Source: Chitinophagaceae bacterium (GTDB lineage Bacteria; Bacteroidota; Bacteroidia; Chitinophagales; Chitinophagaceae). From it: a stretch of 64,000 nt of DNA. Positions 41,993-52,296 of this stretch are shown here, in pieces (within the stretch, counting starts at the first letter, position 1; every line of letters starts with the position of its first letter). Location of the stretch: assembly GCA_025923075.1 (NCBI GenBank), contig JAICGN010000005.1, positions 21,490 through 85,489 of the forward strand. The letters run 5' to 3'. Position numbers and translations under genes: made by a program. The notes under the pieces were generated by a model, which had not been told where the DNA came from, did no database searches, and saw nothing but the letters and a program-made list of their open reading frames with translations.

Positions 41993-43750
41993 CTATCCCG
42001 TAAAATACATATAAATAGCAATGATCGCTGCGATCAACAATACTGACAGGAACACGTCTTTCCAATTCCAGCTTGCACGGTTTTCAATCCTGTCTTCCCG
42101 TGTTAAAGTTGAGAATGTAAGTCCGCTGATCCTTGCATAATCAGGTGGTTTTGTTGCATAGCTTACCGCCAGGAATACAATAATGCAAACGATAGTAATT
42201 AAAAGACTATAGTATTGGAAGAAAGTATTGTTGATTATCCAAAGCAACGAACCTTCTTCGTATGGGGCGCCTCCCAGTTTGACGGGTGTATCGATCATAA
42301 GCCTGATCAATCCCATGATAAATCCTGTGATCAGTGTTGCCAGGCAACCCGGACCATTTACCCGTTTCATAAATACTCCAAAAAAGAAAACAACAAATAT
42401 TGGTGGCGCTAAATAGGCTTGTATACCCTGCAAATAATCATACAAACCTTTTGCTCCTTGTATAACAGGTATCCAAAGCAATCCTATAACTACCATTACC
42501 ACTGTAGCTACACGACCAACACGTACCAATTGCGCTTGTGATGCTTTTGGTCTGAGCTTTGAATAGAAATCCATCGTGAACAAAGATGAAGATGCGTTAA
42601 AAACCCCGGCTAATGCACTCATTAACGCTGCCAGCAATCCTGCAACCACAATCCCTCTTACACCGACAGGAAGGACGTGTGTCACTAACATGGCGAATGC
42701 ACCTTGTGCCGCTTCACGGTTCACAGTTCCATCTGTATTCATCAAACGCTGCTGTATATCGGCATTGATTCCGCTTTTGGCCAACGCAAAGCATATCATA
42801 CCGGGAATGATAAAAAGAAAAACAGGGGTAAGTTTCAGAAAGCCGGCGAAGATGCTACCCCTTCTTGCTTCTTTATCATTTTTTGCCCCTAAAATGCGCT
42901 GCACGATATACTGATCGGTACACCAATACCACAAACCAATGATCGGTGCACAGAACAGCATTGCCGGCCATGGATATTTATCATTAAAATACCATGCTTG
43001 TCGTCCAGCCTCTTTTACCGGAGCCCATGTGCTTTCCACGCCTTCCGGCACAATAGGTTTCCATAAATTAAACATTTCGCTACCACATATTTCTCTCAGT
43101 TTATCCCATCCGCCCAAAGCTTCTAAACCGTAGTAGGTTACCAAAAGAGCCCCGATAATTTTTACAAATGTTTGAAGTGTTTCAGTATAAACAACTGCTC
43201 TTAACCCGCCGATAATTGTGTAGATACCGGTTAAAATGATAAGCAGAATAGAACCAATCCAGAATGAATCCATTCCCATGAAGTTTACATCAGGCAATAG
43301 TGCACGGAAAACCACACCGCCTGCAAAAATGCCAACCGCAATTTTTGTAAGGATGTATGTAAACAATGAGATAAGTGACAAGACTGTTCTTGCTTTTGGA
43401 GTGAACCTTCTTTCCAAAAACTCAGGCATGGTAAAAACTTTTGAACGCATAAAGAATGGCCCCATTACCCAACCCAATACCAGCAAACACCATGCATGCA
43501 ATTCATAATGTGCCAATGCAACACCGTCAGTTGCACCCGAGCCCGCTAAACCCACCAGATGTTCAGAACCGATATTTGACGCAAAAATAGAAGCGCCAAC
43601 CACAAACCAGCCTAAGTGACGACCGGCAAGAAAATAATCATCGGCTGAGGTTTTATCTTTCTTTTTTACGGCCCACCAGGAAATACCGGCAATAACGCCG
43701 AAGTAAAGTAATATGATGGCCCAGTCTAACCCGGTTAGATAACTATTCAT
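41993..43750 (-). CDS. Sodium/solute symporter (SSS family)
   Basis: A 585-residue inner membrane transporter with about 14 transmembrane segments of the LeuT-fold SSS family. Visible are DYFLAGRHLGWFVVGASIFA, SNIGSEHLVGLAGSGA (Na site region), FLERRFTPKARTVLSLISLF and GLLAALMSALAGVFNASSSL, FTMDFYSKLRP (the family signature in helix 9). These are typical of SglT-like sugar or uronate importers. Its place between xylose isomerase and mannonate dehydratase suggests it imports xylose, glucuronate or short oligosaccharides. Gap to xylA is 27 bases, one operon. Confidence 0.88.
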   Translation of the reverse strand: MNSYLTGLDWAIILLYFGVIAGISWWAVKKKDKTSADDYFLAGRHLGWFVVGASIFASNIGSEHLVGLAGSGATDGVALAHYELHAWCLLVLGWVMGPFFMRSKVFTMPEFLERRFTPKARTVLSLISLFTYILTKIAVGIFAGGVVFRALLPDVNFMGMDSFWIGSILLIILTGIYTIIGGLRAVVYTETLQTFVKIIGALLVTYYGLEALGGWDKLREICGSEMFNLWKPIVPEGVESTWAPVKEAGRQAWYFNDKYPWPAMLFCAPIIGLWYWCTDQYIVQRILGAKNDKEARRGSIFAGFLKLTPVFLFIIPGMICFALAKSGINADIQQRLMNTDGTVNREAAQGAFAMLVTHVLPVGVRGIVVAGLLAALMSALAGVFNASSSLFTMDFYSKLRPKASQAQLVRVGRVATVVMVVIGLLWIPVIQGAKGLYDYLQGIQAYLAPPIFVVFFFGVFMKRVNGPGCLATLITGFIMGLIRLMIDTPVKLGGAPYEEGSLLWIINNTFFQYYSLLITIVCIIVFLAVSYATKPPDYARISGLTFSTLTREDRIENRASWNWKDVFLSVLLIAAIIAIYMYFTG

Positions 43751-43777
43751 AGCAGTCGTTTAGAGTTTTAAAAGTAG

Positions 43778-45106
43778 TTATATAAAACGATTGATAATAT
43801 TTTCAAGATATTCCTGCTTGCCGCTCTTCAGAGCAGGCTCACCATTTTCAATAGCATAGGTTCTGAGGTCTTCTAAAGATAGCTTTCCTTCTTCAAACTC
43901 GTTTCCTTTACCGCTATCGAATGTAGCATATCTTTCTTTTCTGAATTTTTTATAATCAGACTTATTTAAAATATTATCTGCAGTTAGTAATGCTCTTGCA
44001 AAAGCATCCATACCGCCGATGTGAGCATGAAACAGATCTTCTGAATCAGTTGAATTGCGGCGGATCTTTGCATCGAAATTTATTCCGCCACCTTTAAAAC
44101 CACCTGCCTGCAAAATAACAAGCATTGCTTCTGTCAATTCATTTATATCATTTGGAAACTGGTCAGTATCCCAACCATTCTGATAATCGCCGCGGTTTGC
44201 ATCAATGCTTCCGAGTAAACCCGCATCAGCCGCTACTTGCAATTCATGAGTAAATGTATGCCCGGCCAGTGTTGCATGATTTACTTCCACATTTAATTTA
44301 AAGTCATTCAACAGATCAAATTGACGCAAGAAACCAATCACAGTTTCACAATCATAGTCATATTGATGTTTACTGGGCTCGCATGGTTTTGGTTCAATAA
44401 AAAATGTTCCTTTAAAACCATTCTTTCTTGCATAGTCTTTTGCCGCATGTAAAAATTTAGCAAGGTGCTCTTTCTCTCTTTTCATGTTCGTATTTAGCAA
44501 ACTCATATATCCCTCTCTCCCACCCCAGAAAACATAATTCTCGCCGCCTAGCGCAATTGTTGCATCCAATGCCGCTTTTACCTGGGCGGCTGCATGGGAC
44601 AATACATGAAAATCAGGGTTCGTCGCTGCACCATTCATGTACCTTTTATTTGAAAAAAGATTGGCCGTGCCCCAAAGAAGTTTTACACCTGTTTCTGTTT
44701 GCTTTTCACTCAAATAGTCTGTGATAGCATGTAATCGCTTATCGTTTTCATTTACATCATTGGTATAGTCAACTACGTCCACGTCGTGAAAACAATAGTA
44801 CGGCAAACCAAGTTTTGTTATAAATTCAAACGCCGCGTCAGCCTTATCTTTTGCTCTTTCTATTGCATCCGTCTTTTCATTCCATGAAAACAAATGAGTC
44901 GGTTCTCCGAATGGATCGGCACCGTTGCCATTAAAGCTATGCCAGTAGGCGCATGCAAAACGCAAATATTCTTTCATTGACTTACCAGCGACAATTTTAT
45001 TTTCATCATACCAGCGAAATGCAAAGGGATTGTCTGACTCAATTCCTTCAAATTTTATTTTACTGACACTTTTAAAGTATTTTTTGGTTTCAATTATTGT
45101 AGTCAT
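43778..45106 (-). CDS. xylA: Xylose isomerase
   Basis: A 442-residue complete class II xylose isomerase converting D-xylose to D-xylulose. All key residues are visible: His107 in [11 protein letters not shown], Glu238 and Lys240 in [17 protein letters not shown], Glu274 and His277 in [14 protein letters not shown], and Asp302, Asp313, Asp315 in [19 protein letters not shown]. It needs two divalent metals (Mg, Mn or Co). Xylulokinase is not in the window. It lies between the xylanase (gap 31 bases) and the symporter, so xylose from xylan feeds it directly. Confidence 0.97.
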   Translation of the reverse strand: MTTIIETKKYFKSVSKIKFEGIESDNPFAFRWYDENKIVAGKSMKEYLRFACAYWHSFNGNGADPFGEPTHLFSWNEKTDAIERAKDKADAAFEFITKLGLPYYCFHDVDVVDYTNDVNENDKRLHAITDYLSEKQTETGVKLLWGTANLFSNKRYMNGAATNPDFHVLSHAAAQVKAALDATIALGGENYVFWGGREGYMSLLNTNMKREKEHLAKFLHAAKDYARKNGFKGTFFIEPKPCEPSKHQYDYDCETVIGFLRQFDLLNDFKLNVEVNHATLAGHTFTHELQVAADAGLLGSIDANRGDYQNGWDTDQFPNDINELTEAMLVILQAGGFKGGGINFDAKIRRNSTDSEDLFHAHIGGMDAFARALLTADNILNKSDYKKFRKERYATFDSGKGNEFEEGKLSLEDLRTYAIENGEPALKSGKQEYLENIINRFI

Positions 45107-45137
45107 GATTATTTTCGTTTTTAATAAAAGATTAAAA

Positions 45138-46700
45138 TTATTTTATGCCTTGCAGCAAACCACTGAAGGCAGGTTTCTTTTGATAACTGCTGTTAAATAA
45201 GGTCGGAAAATCGACTTTACCACCCAAAACTATCCAACTATCTGCATCCGTAAGATTCCACATCGTAATGCCGAAACGCTGAGCCGCCGGAACGTTTTGA
45301 AAATATGATTGGGCAACGTATTTATATTTTTCTGCCTGTTGATCAAACAAGGCTGATGTTGCGGAAAAACCCGCAATATTTGATGGGTTTATCCGTACAT
45401 CCATTTCCGATACATGTATCAGTAAACCGGTTGCTGCTAATTTCTGAAATGCATTATCAATGCCGGCATTGCCTGTATTAATGCTTATATGCATTTGCAA
45501 GCCCACACCATGGATCGGGACGCCAGTAGTTTTTAATTCATTGATCAACTTGATCACAGAATCCAGTTTCCTGTTATCCGATTCAAGATTATAATCATTG
45601 ATAAAAAGCTTTGCTGAAGGATCGGTGGCATTTGCCCAACGGAAAGCATTGGCGATATAGCTTCTTCCAAGATGGTCTGCCCAATAAAAATTATCAACCG
45701 TCGCTGTCGAATTGGAACTTGTTCTTAAATCACCAGTGCCATCTACGACTACTTCATTCACCACATCCCAACCCGCGACTTTTCCTTTATAACGATCAAC
45801 CATTGTGGTGATCCAGTAATGCAAAGCATTATCTACCAGAATGGGATCCAACACGGTTGACGAAAGTCCTACACTAAGATCATCAATTAAGAAGATGCCG
45901 GCATTCGGAAAATGAAATTTTATTGAAATTGAATTTTCTGCTGGTGTAAAATTAAAAGTGTACGGGGCCCATGTAGTTGTCAATGGCTGTTCTTGCTGTG
46001 CATAATACGATGTTCCCTGCGCCACTGCTCTTAACGATTGGGCATTGCCCGCAGCCTTTGCCCAGAACCTTAATTTATAAACTGCCCCGCTTGCAACGCT
46101 AAAATTATCCGAAACGATCTGTATGCTGTAGGCGTTAGGGCCGGGTGTAGTTACGACAATTTTTGCAGCTTGCGTTCCTGCATGCATATCTGTTGATTCC
46201 GCTGTGATCGAACCCGCTGTCGGTAGTGTTGATGAAACTTGCGTGAACCAATTAGTGAATCCATTTTCAAATCCGGGATTTGAAATAAGATTAGGTCCGG
46301 TTGTACCAGCTAATGAACGCAGATAGGTGCCATTATTATTTTGATGCCATACCAATGTATGGCCAAAAACTGTAAGACCATTTGCCGCTGCTAATGTATT
46401 TACGAGCTCGTCGGTTTTTGCAAAATCGAATAAGCCATCATTTCTTACATTGGCACCATGCTTCATCTGGTATTCCGGTGTTATCCGGTCAAATTGTGTT
46501 TTCACTAAACCAGAATAGCTTGTATTGTTCTTCAACAGATCATAACTCACGCCTACACCGATCGTATAACTCGCGGCATCTTTTAAGGTTGACTCTGGAA
46601 CGACCGGTGGTGTGACTGGCGGCGTTGGAGTATTTCTTTTGCTGCAAGAAAATAGACCGGCCGTTAAAAATAATATGAAAAAAAGTACCCTGTTCTTCAT
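45138..46700 (-). CDS. GH10 endo-xylanase lipoprotein with inserted CBM
   Basis: A 520-residue lipoprotein, starting at [20 protein letters not shown] (46700; a second ATG 12 bases upstream is less likely), lipobox LFSC with Cys19. The GH10 barrel opens near residue 40 and continues to [17 protein letters not shown]. It is then interrupted by about 140 residues (137-279) of a CBM4/9-type module ([27 protein letters not shown]). After that comes [17 protein letters not shown] with acid/base Glu316 and [10 protein letters not shown] with nucleophile Glu432. A CBM inserted into the GH10 barrel is seen in gut Bacteroides xylan loci. It probably sits on the cell surface and cuts xylan. Confidence 0.93.
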   Translation of the reverse strand: MKNRVLFFILFLTAGLFSCSKRNTPTPPVTPPVVPESTLKDAASYTIGVGVSYDLLKNNTSYSGLVKTQFDRITPEYQMKHGANVRNDGLFDFAKTDELVNTLAAANGLTVFGHTLVWHQNNNGTYLRSLAGTTGPNLISNPGFENGFTNWFTQVSSTLPTAGSITAESTDMHAGTQAAKIVVTTPGPNAYSIQIVSDNFSVASGAVYKLRFWAKAAGNAQSLRAVAQGTSYYAQQEQPLTTTWAPYTFNFTPAENSISIKFHFPNAGIFLIDDLSVGLSSTVLDPILVDNALHYWITTMVDRYKGKVAGWDVVNEVVVDGTGDLRTSSNSTATVDNFYWADHLGRSYIANAFRWANATDPSAKLFINDYNLESDNRKLDSVIKLINELKTTGVPIHGVGLQMHISINTGNAGIDNAFQKLAATGLLIHVSEMDVRINPSNIAGFSATSALFDQQAEKYKYVAQSYFQNVPAAQRFGITMWNLTDADSWIVLGGKVDFPTLFNSSYQKKPAFSGLLQGIK

Positions 46701-46796
46701 CGTATCGCTCATTTATTTTTAATTCTTTTCATCATACCAGAAGTTGTCGTACTGCATTAAATTTATTGTAAAGAAATTGCTTAGCACTGATTTTAA

Positions 46797-46822
46797 AACA
46801 GGGATGAATAATCATCCCTGTT
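46797..46822 (-). terminator. Hairpin between susD and the xylanase gene
   Basis: AACAGGGATGA (46797-46807) pairs with TCATCCCTGTT (46812-46822), an 11-bp perfect stem, on the minus strand followed by TTAAAATC. It sits 32 bases past the susD stop and 97 before the xylanase start. It may end or attenuate the susCD message, so that susCD transcripts outnumber the downstream ones. Confidence 0.7.
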
Positions 46823-46853
46823 TATCAACTAATGCTTGATATGAAAGAAAAAC

Positions 46854-48833
46854 TTATTGATAGTTAGGATTTTGATAGGCAGCCTTTTCCTCCGGTGTTG
46901 CCTCCATGCCGTCAAGCTGACCCTGTGGTATGGGCCGCAGATAATGAAATGGCTGAATAGTACGTGTTACCGTTACGGGTGTGTGATCCCCGGCGGCGGT
47001 ACCGCATATTTGATAAGTACCAGCCAGCTCGTTCCACTTTTGCGTACGAACAAGATCGAACCAGCGCAAACCTTCTCCGAAATATTCACGGGAACGCTCG
47101 GCTAAAATATAATTAATATCGATAGTTGCAGGAGTTGCGGCGGTGACCGCTGCGCTATTGTCTGCAACCAACGCAGCATTGTCCTTGTTGGAAAATTTCC
47201 ACTTGCCTGCCCGTGCGCGAATCACATTAACCAGGTCTCTGGCTGTTTTACCTGCTACAGTTGTAGCTCCCTTTACGGCAGCTTCGGCTGCTATAAGATA
47301 TAACTCGGAAAATTTGGCAATTTTGAAAGGACGGGTAAGAGGAGCATTCGGCTGACCAAGTCCACCAGCATTATCCGTGCGATATGTCCCCATTTTCCAG
47401 AGGCCAGGAAACATAAGCCTGCTTATACCGTTCGGTGCAACAACAAAATCAGCTCTGCCAGGCATTTGACCGGCACCAACGCCATTGGAAGTTTTGCCAG
47501 GAAAAGATCCCCCGGTCGGATAAACAAGTCCGACTGCCTGTGATTGATACTCCAGGAAGCTCAATATGGGTTGACCCGGAGTGACCGCCATGTCATTAGC
47601 GTTATAGAGGGTTGCATTAGTGGTTCCTCCTTTTGGCCAGTTGGCCCTATAAACAGTGCTGAAAGTACCGTCATAACGGGAATCCAGCGTTTTTTCGTCA
47701 AAGGTATTTGTAAAAACTCCGATAGGGGGAGCCATGCGAATATAGGGACGTCCTAAACCCTGGGCTGCTTCCCTTTGCACAGAACTTACACCAGCACCAG
47801 TGCCATCAGGATTGGGAGCGCTCCTTATATTCGTATAGTTCCAGGTAACAAACCAAACGGCTGAGTTTCTACCATCATTACCTATTTCACTTTGAAACCC
47901 TGTTATAGGTGACCCATTATAAAACTCGCTTTCCTGGGTGTGGTCGGCATACAGCAGCATTTCTTTGTTACGGTCATTACCGCCTACATGCACGTCATAA
48001 AAAGTATTCTCCAAAGCAAAAGGACCTGGCTCGGTAATGGCCTGTGTCGCTATGTCATAAGCTTTTTGAAAATAATATGCTGCATCGTGGCCGTCGGGGT
48101 CTGTTCTCGGCGATGCCGGGTACGTAGGGATATTGTTTGGATTTTGCAGCCACCATGCATACGTTAAATAGGCTTTTGAGAGGTAAAGGCGTGCAAGTGT
48201 TTTAGTTGCTCCGCCGGTCACCCTCCCTGTAACAGGCAAATCGTTTATCGCTGTTAGCAAGTCGGGGAATATGGCTTTAGTATAAACTTCAGGCACGGTG
48301 TTGCGAACAGATTTTCTTGAGGGAGTTGTATTGAATTTTAATTCTCCTGCGCCCAGATCAAGCGGCACCCCACCAAATGTTTGTACTAGCATAAAGTAAT
48401 CAAAAGCACGGAAAAACCTGGCTTCGGCAATCAACGCATTCGAGAGTCCAACCGCAGCGGCATTCTCAATAATACCACTGGCTGTATTTATGTTAGAAAA
48501 GGCGACCCCCCATAACACATCAGACCGGCTGCTTGCACCAGTCAGGTTTCCAACACCACTAAGATCCATATCCTTATGATTACCGTCAGCGCTTTGACCG
48601 TAGGTATATTCGTCCGTACCGGTTTCTAATGCATTATAGTAGTAGGGTTGGCCGTATATAAAGCGCAGATGTGCATACTGCGACGTGATACCGCCCAGAA
48701 CTCCTTTTTCAGTTTTGAAAAATTCGGGGGTGTAAATACTACGGGGCTCTTCCTCCAGGATTTTCTTACAGCCCGAAGCAAGCAATATAAACAGCGTTGA
48801 TACGATAACAGATTTTATTTGTATATGTTTCAT
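46854..48833 (-). CDS. SusD/RagB-family glycan-binding lipoprotein
   Basis: A 659-residue surface lipoprotein with lipobox ASGC (Cys22). It has the SusD four-TPR core: N-terminal EEEPRSIYTPEFFKTEKGVL and IAEARFFRAFDYFMLVQTFG, central KTLARLYLSKAYLTYAWWLQ, and C-terminal FSELYLIAAEAAVKGATTVA, NVIRARAGKWKFSN, ILAERSREYFGEGLRWFDLV, RPIPQGQLDGM. It lids the SusC barrel and helps capture xylo-oligosaccharides. The SusC stop codon is only 11 bases upstream of its start, so the two are one operon. Confidence 0.95.
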   Translation of the reverse strand: MKHIQIKSVIVSTLFILLASGCKKILEEEPRSIYTPEFFKTEKGVLGGITSQYAHLRFIYGQPYYYNALETGTDEYTYGQSADGNHKDMDLSGVGNLTGASSRSDVLWGVAFSNINTASGIIENAAAVGLSNALIAEARFFRAFDYFMLVQTFGGVPLDLGAGELKFNTTPSRKSVRNTVPEVYTKAIFPDLLTAINDLPVTGRVTGGATKTLARLYLSKAYLTYAWWLQNPNNIPTYPASPRTDPDGHDAAYYFQKAYDIATQAITEPGPFALENTFYDVHVGGNDRNKEMLLYADHTQESEFYNGSPITGFQSEIGNDGRNSAVWFVTWNYTNIRSAPNPDGTGAGVSSVQREAAQGLGRPYIRMAPPIGVFTNTFDEKTLDSRYDGTFSTVYRANWPKGGTTNATLYNANDMAVTPGQPILSFLEYQSQAVGLVYPTGGSFPGKTSNGVGAGQMPGRADFVVAPNGISRLMFPGLWKMGTYRTDNAGGLGQPNAPLTRPFKIAKFSELYLIAAEAAVKGATTVAGKTARDLVNVIRARAGKWKFSNKDNAALVADNSAAVTAATPATIDINYILAERSREYFGEGLRWFDLVRTQKWNELAGTYQICGTAAGDHTPVTVTRTIQPFHYLRPIPQGQLDGMEATPEEKAAYQNPNYQ

Positions 48834-48844
48834 ATTCGTATATT

Positions 48845-51800
48845 TTAAAATGTCAAATTAACGCCCAGAATGTAGTTGCGGGTTGAAGGTGTATTAAACC
48901 CTACAGTCAGAATGCGTCTTGGATAACTACCGGCTGCTTGATTTTCATTTCCGAAAGAGTTAGTTTCAGGATCGAGACCAGACTCGTCATGGTATGGTGA
49001 GAACATAACAAAAGGGTTTTGAGCAGTAAAGTACATGCGCATTTTAACGCCAGAATTTTTTATCAGGCTTCGGCTGAAGTCGTATCCCAATGTTATAGTA
49101 CGAATCTTCAGGAAGGAGGCATCAAAATAACCCAGTGTGCTTGCATATTTTGGATTATCGTTGCTAATAGGGCCAGCGGGATTGGGATATTTAGCGCCGG
49201 TATTGGAGGGTGTCCAGTAGTCAACGTCTAAATTATTCCGGCGCCCAGTCAGCAAATTGAGATAGCCGTTTGCACCATGAATCGTGCTGACAAGAATGCC
49301 GCCACTTCTATAAAGACCCACGAGCCCTAAATCAAATCCCTTATAGGATACTCGGGTATTAAAGCCACCCTGAAAGTCGGGATCAACATCTATAATTTGC
49401 CGGTCGGCAGTTCCAATTGCTCTGGTCGGTGTGCCATTAGGGTTAAAACCGCCGGTGTACTGTACTCTGATCATTCCAACTCTTCCACCCGGCTCCAGGA
49501 TGTTCATGTAACCGTCAGCACTATCTTTAGTGGTGTTCCAAAGGCCAACCTTTTTATAATCATAAATCGCGTTAATATTATGGCCTACAAACCACATATT
49601 ACCTTCATCCCTGGTTTGCCCGGAGGCAAGCGATACCAGTTTATTGTCGTTCGTATAAATGTTAAACCCCGCCTCCCATGTCCAACCATTCGCATCGTCA
49701 AGAATGACGCCATTCAAGCTAAGTTCAAATCCCTTGTTTTCCGTCGCCCCAATGTTTGCAGTAAATCCGCTCACACCAGATGTAGGCGGCAGGCCAAGGC
49801 CAAGAAGAACGTCCTCAGTTTTTGTTAGATAATACTCCATGGTACCAGACAAGCGGTTTTTAAGAAGGGAGAAGTCAACACCGAAGTTCCAGGTCTTTGA
49901 GAACTCCCAACCTAAATCTACATTCGGTAATTGGGTCACATAATAGCCGGTAGAATAGCTCGAGGGACCGAAGTTGTAAGGCCTCGTACTTAATAGCCCA
50001 AGTGTAGCATAGGGCGTAATCGCCTGGTTGGAAGTTTCACCATATCCCGCACGCAGTTTCAGACTGTTTATAAAGGAAATTCCGTTCATGAACGATTCCT
50101 TACCTATATTCCATCCTACAGATACGGCGGGATAAGTATGCCATTTATGCCCTTCAGCCAGCCTTGATGAAGCATCGGAACGCACAGTAGCAGATATCAT
50201 ATATCGGTTGTCGTATGAGTACATCACACGTCCCATATAAGACATCAGTCCCCATAACTGGTAATCCTGGTTGGCCGGATTTACAATTATTTGACCGGCA
50301 GCCTGACCAAGGTTATAATATTGAAAAGCATCAGCAGGTATATCCTGGGCCGACATGTTAGATCTGTTGTATTTACTCTGCTCCACGGAGTACAAGGCTA
50401 CCGCATTCACCGTATGCTTGGCGGAAAAAGTATGGTCGTAGCTAAGCAGATTTTCAAGTGTCCAGTGATAAGTAAGCCTGTTGTCAACAGAAGCCGATGA
50501 TGCAGTATTAGGATTGAGTCCATCACCTACCCCTTGTCCTGTATAAGCGCCGCTATTGGATTGTATATAATCCAGTCCGAGATTCACCCTATACTTCAAT
50601 CCATCGAGGAATGGCGCCTTCACCTCGCCAAAAATGGCATTATAAGATGCAAAACCACGGGTTTCGTTAATCCATTGATCATCGTCATGTAATCTTTCTA
50701 TCACTTCTTTCGTGTACACATATTGATTGTCTATTGACATACGTATTGCTCTTTTTGTCGTGCCATCAGGGTTATACGGGGTGGAAATAGGCGACATACT
50801 TAATGTACTATATAAGCCCACCTGGTTCCCCTCGCTTTCGTTAAAGTTGTTATAGGAAGTAAAACCTACACGGAAGTATTTTCCAACCTGCTGATCAAGT
50901 GAGCCGCGTATTGAATATCGCGTGTATGTCTGCGTAGGGATTACACCTTCATTGTTGTAATAACCCAATCCAAAACTGTAATTGCCGGTTTCTGAACCGC
51001 CTGAGAGGCTAACGTTGTGATCTTGAACGATACCAGTTTGGTAAAATAGATCCTGCCAATCGGTATTAATATCATTAGATTCATCCTGCCCGTTAGCGTA
51101 TTGACCCCTTGCAGCACGAAGCGCCACAAATGTCGGACCGTCCATCATAGGGTATTTTGCAAATATCTCTTGCGTACCAACATAACCATTATAACTTATC
51201 TGGGGTTTTCTATTCTTGGTTCCTTTGTCTGTTGTAATAAGAATAACTCCATTGGCGCCACGCGAACCGTAAATTGCAGTTGCTGAAGCGTCTTTAAGAA
51301 CCTCGGTACTCTTGACATCGTTAGGGTTGATATCCGCTAAGGATCCCATGAAAGGTATTCCATCAAGAACGATCAACGGATTATTATCGGCGCTCAACGA
51401 CCGTGCACCTCTAACGCGGATCTGCATGGTCGCTCCCGGCCGGGTTGAGGTTTGTGACATTTCCACGCCGGCTAACCTTCCCTGTAAGGCTTGAGAAATA
51501 TTGGGCGCAGGAACCTCACGCATTTTATTACCACTGATGGAAGCGACAGATCCTGTAACAGCTTCTTTTCGTTGTGTGCCGTAACCAACAACAATCACTT
51601 CGCCTAAGCTCTTTTCCAATGAAGCTAATGTTACATTAACAGAAGTTCTGTTATTGACTTTTATTTCCTGTGTTACAAAATCAACTGACGAAATAACTAA
51701 CGTTGCATTCCCCGGAGCGGAGATCTCAAATTCACCCTGGTCATTACTTGCGGTGCCTTTACCTGTTTCTTTCACAGTTACAGAGGCACGGGCTAAGGGT

Positions 51801-51958
51801 TGCCCATCATCCTTTACTATACGTCCCTTAATTGCTATTTCCTGCGCGGAACCGCAAAGAGAAAACAAAAGAAAGATCAGTAACATTAAAACCGTTGGTT
51901 TTAATGACCGCAATCTCATTTGCGGGTTTAAGTTTTTCAAAATGGCAGATTTTTTCAT
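48845..51958 (-). CDS. SusC/RagA-family TonB-dependent transporter
   Basis: A 1037-residue outer membrane importer. After a signal peptide (cleavage near CGSAQ, residue 39) comes a carboxypeptidase-regulatory-like domain (EIAIKGRIVKDDGQPLARAS, residues 40-115). Next is a TonB-box/plug (GEVIVVGYGTQRKEAVTGSV, then DPNDVKSTEVLKDASATAIY, GSRGANGVILITTDKGTKN), then a barrel ending in RNYILGVNLTF. This is the SusC/RagA architecture. It pairs with the SusD lipoprotein downstream to import oligosaccharides, most likely from glucuronoarabinoxylan. It is first in the leftward arm and divergent from the LacI regulators. Confidence 0.95.
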   Translation of the reverse strand: MKKSAILKNLNPQMRLRSLKPTVLMLLIFLLFSLCGSAQEIAIKGRIVKDDGQPLARASVTVKETGKGTASNDQGEFEISAPGNATLVISSVDFVTQEIKVNNRTSVNVTLASLEKSLGEVIVVGYGTQRKEAVTGSVASISGNKMREVPAPNISQALQGRLAGVEMSQTSTRPGATMQIRVRGARSLSADNNPLIVLDGIPFMGSLADINPNDVKSTEVLKDASATAIYGSRGANGVILITTDKGTKNRKPQISYNGYVGTQEIFAKYPMMDGPTFVALRAARGQYANGQDESNDINTDWQDLFYQTGIVQDHNVSLSGGSETGNYSFGLGYYNNEGVIPTQTYTRYSIRGSLDQQVGKYFRVGFTSYNNFNESEGNQVGLYSTLSMSPISTPYNPDGTTKRAIRMSIDNQYVYTKEVIERLHDDDQWINETRGFASYNAIFGEVKAPFLDGLKYRVNLGLDYIQSNSGAYTGQGVGDGLNPNTASSASVDNRLTYHWTLENLLSYDHTFSAKHTVNAVALYSVEQSKYNRSNMSAQDIPADAFQYYNLGQAAGQIIVNPANQDYQLWGLMSYMGRVMYSYDNRYMISATVRSDASSRLAEGHKWHTYPAVSVGWNIGKESFMNGISFINSLKLRAGYGETSNQAITPYATLGLLSTRPYNFGPSSYSTGYYVTQLPNVDLGWEFSKTWNFGVDFSLLKNRLSGTMEYYLTKTEDVLLGLGLPPTSGVSGFTANIGATENKGFELSLNGVILDDANGWTWEAGFNIYTNDNKLVSLASGQTRDEGNMWFVGHNINAIYDYKKVGLWNTTKDSADGYMNILEPGGRVGMIRVQYTGGFNPNGTPTRAIGTADRQIIDVDPDFQGGFNTRVSYKGFDLGLVGLYRSGGILVSTIHGANGYLNLLTGRRNNLDVDYWTPSNTGAKYPNPAGPISNDNPKYASTLGYFDASFLKIRTITLGYDFSRSLIKNSGVKMRMYFTAQNPFVMFSPYHDESGLDPETNSFGNENQAAGSYPRRILTVGFNTPSTRNYILGVNLTF

Positions 51959-52175
51959 AATGTTTATTTTGGCAGTTGAAAAGTTGAGATTCTGGTTTTA
52001 ATGAATGAATAATTACATAAAGCAATTATGCAACAGACCTTATTTCTATTGGGAAGACGGAACGCCAGGGAAAAGTTTTTAATGACTGCATGTAACGCAG
52101 AAACGAAGGAGAAAACTTGAAAATGAATTCCAATTTTTTTCATACAGCAGCCGGTCGTAAATAATTTTTTGGTGT

Positions 52176-52212
52176 GATGCAGCAAGCAGGTACTGCATCT
52201 TCGCATAGCGAA
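52176..52212. promoter_or_regulatory. Two inverted repeats between susC and the first lacI gene
   Basis: GATGCAG (52176-52182) and CTGCATC (52193-52199) are 7-bp arms around 10 bases. Right next to them is TTCGC-ATA-GCGAA (52200-52212). Both lie in the divergent region (51959-52296) between susC and lacI, 200 bases from susC. They could bind other regulators or form RNA structure. Confidence 0.4.
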
Positions 52213-52232
52213 TATAAGAGTTTTTTTAAAAA

Positions 52233-52248
52233 TTGCAACCGATTGCAA
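52233..52248. promoter_or_regulatory. LacI-type operator upstream of the first lacI gene
   Basis: TTGCAACCGATTGCAA is a near-palindrome (TTGCAA arms, CCGA centre) of the LacI family type TTGCAAnCGnTTGCAA. It lies 49 bases before the start at 52297. The same 15-base core occurs at 53371-53385. Confidence 0.8.
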
Positions 52249-52296
52249 TTTTTTTTTCAAAAAATGCTTCTTTTATTTGTAACCGCAACCATCACC

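Noticed and set aside
52020..52036. Third LacI-type operator near susC (GCAATTATGCAAC)
   Set aside because: It contains half-site-like pieces, but the centre and spacing do not match TGCAACCGATTGCAA.
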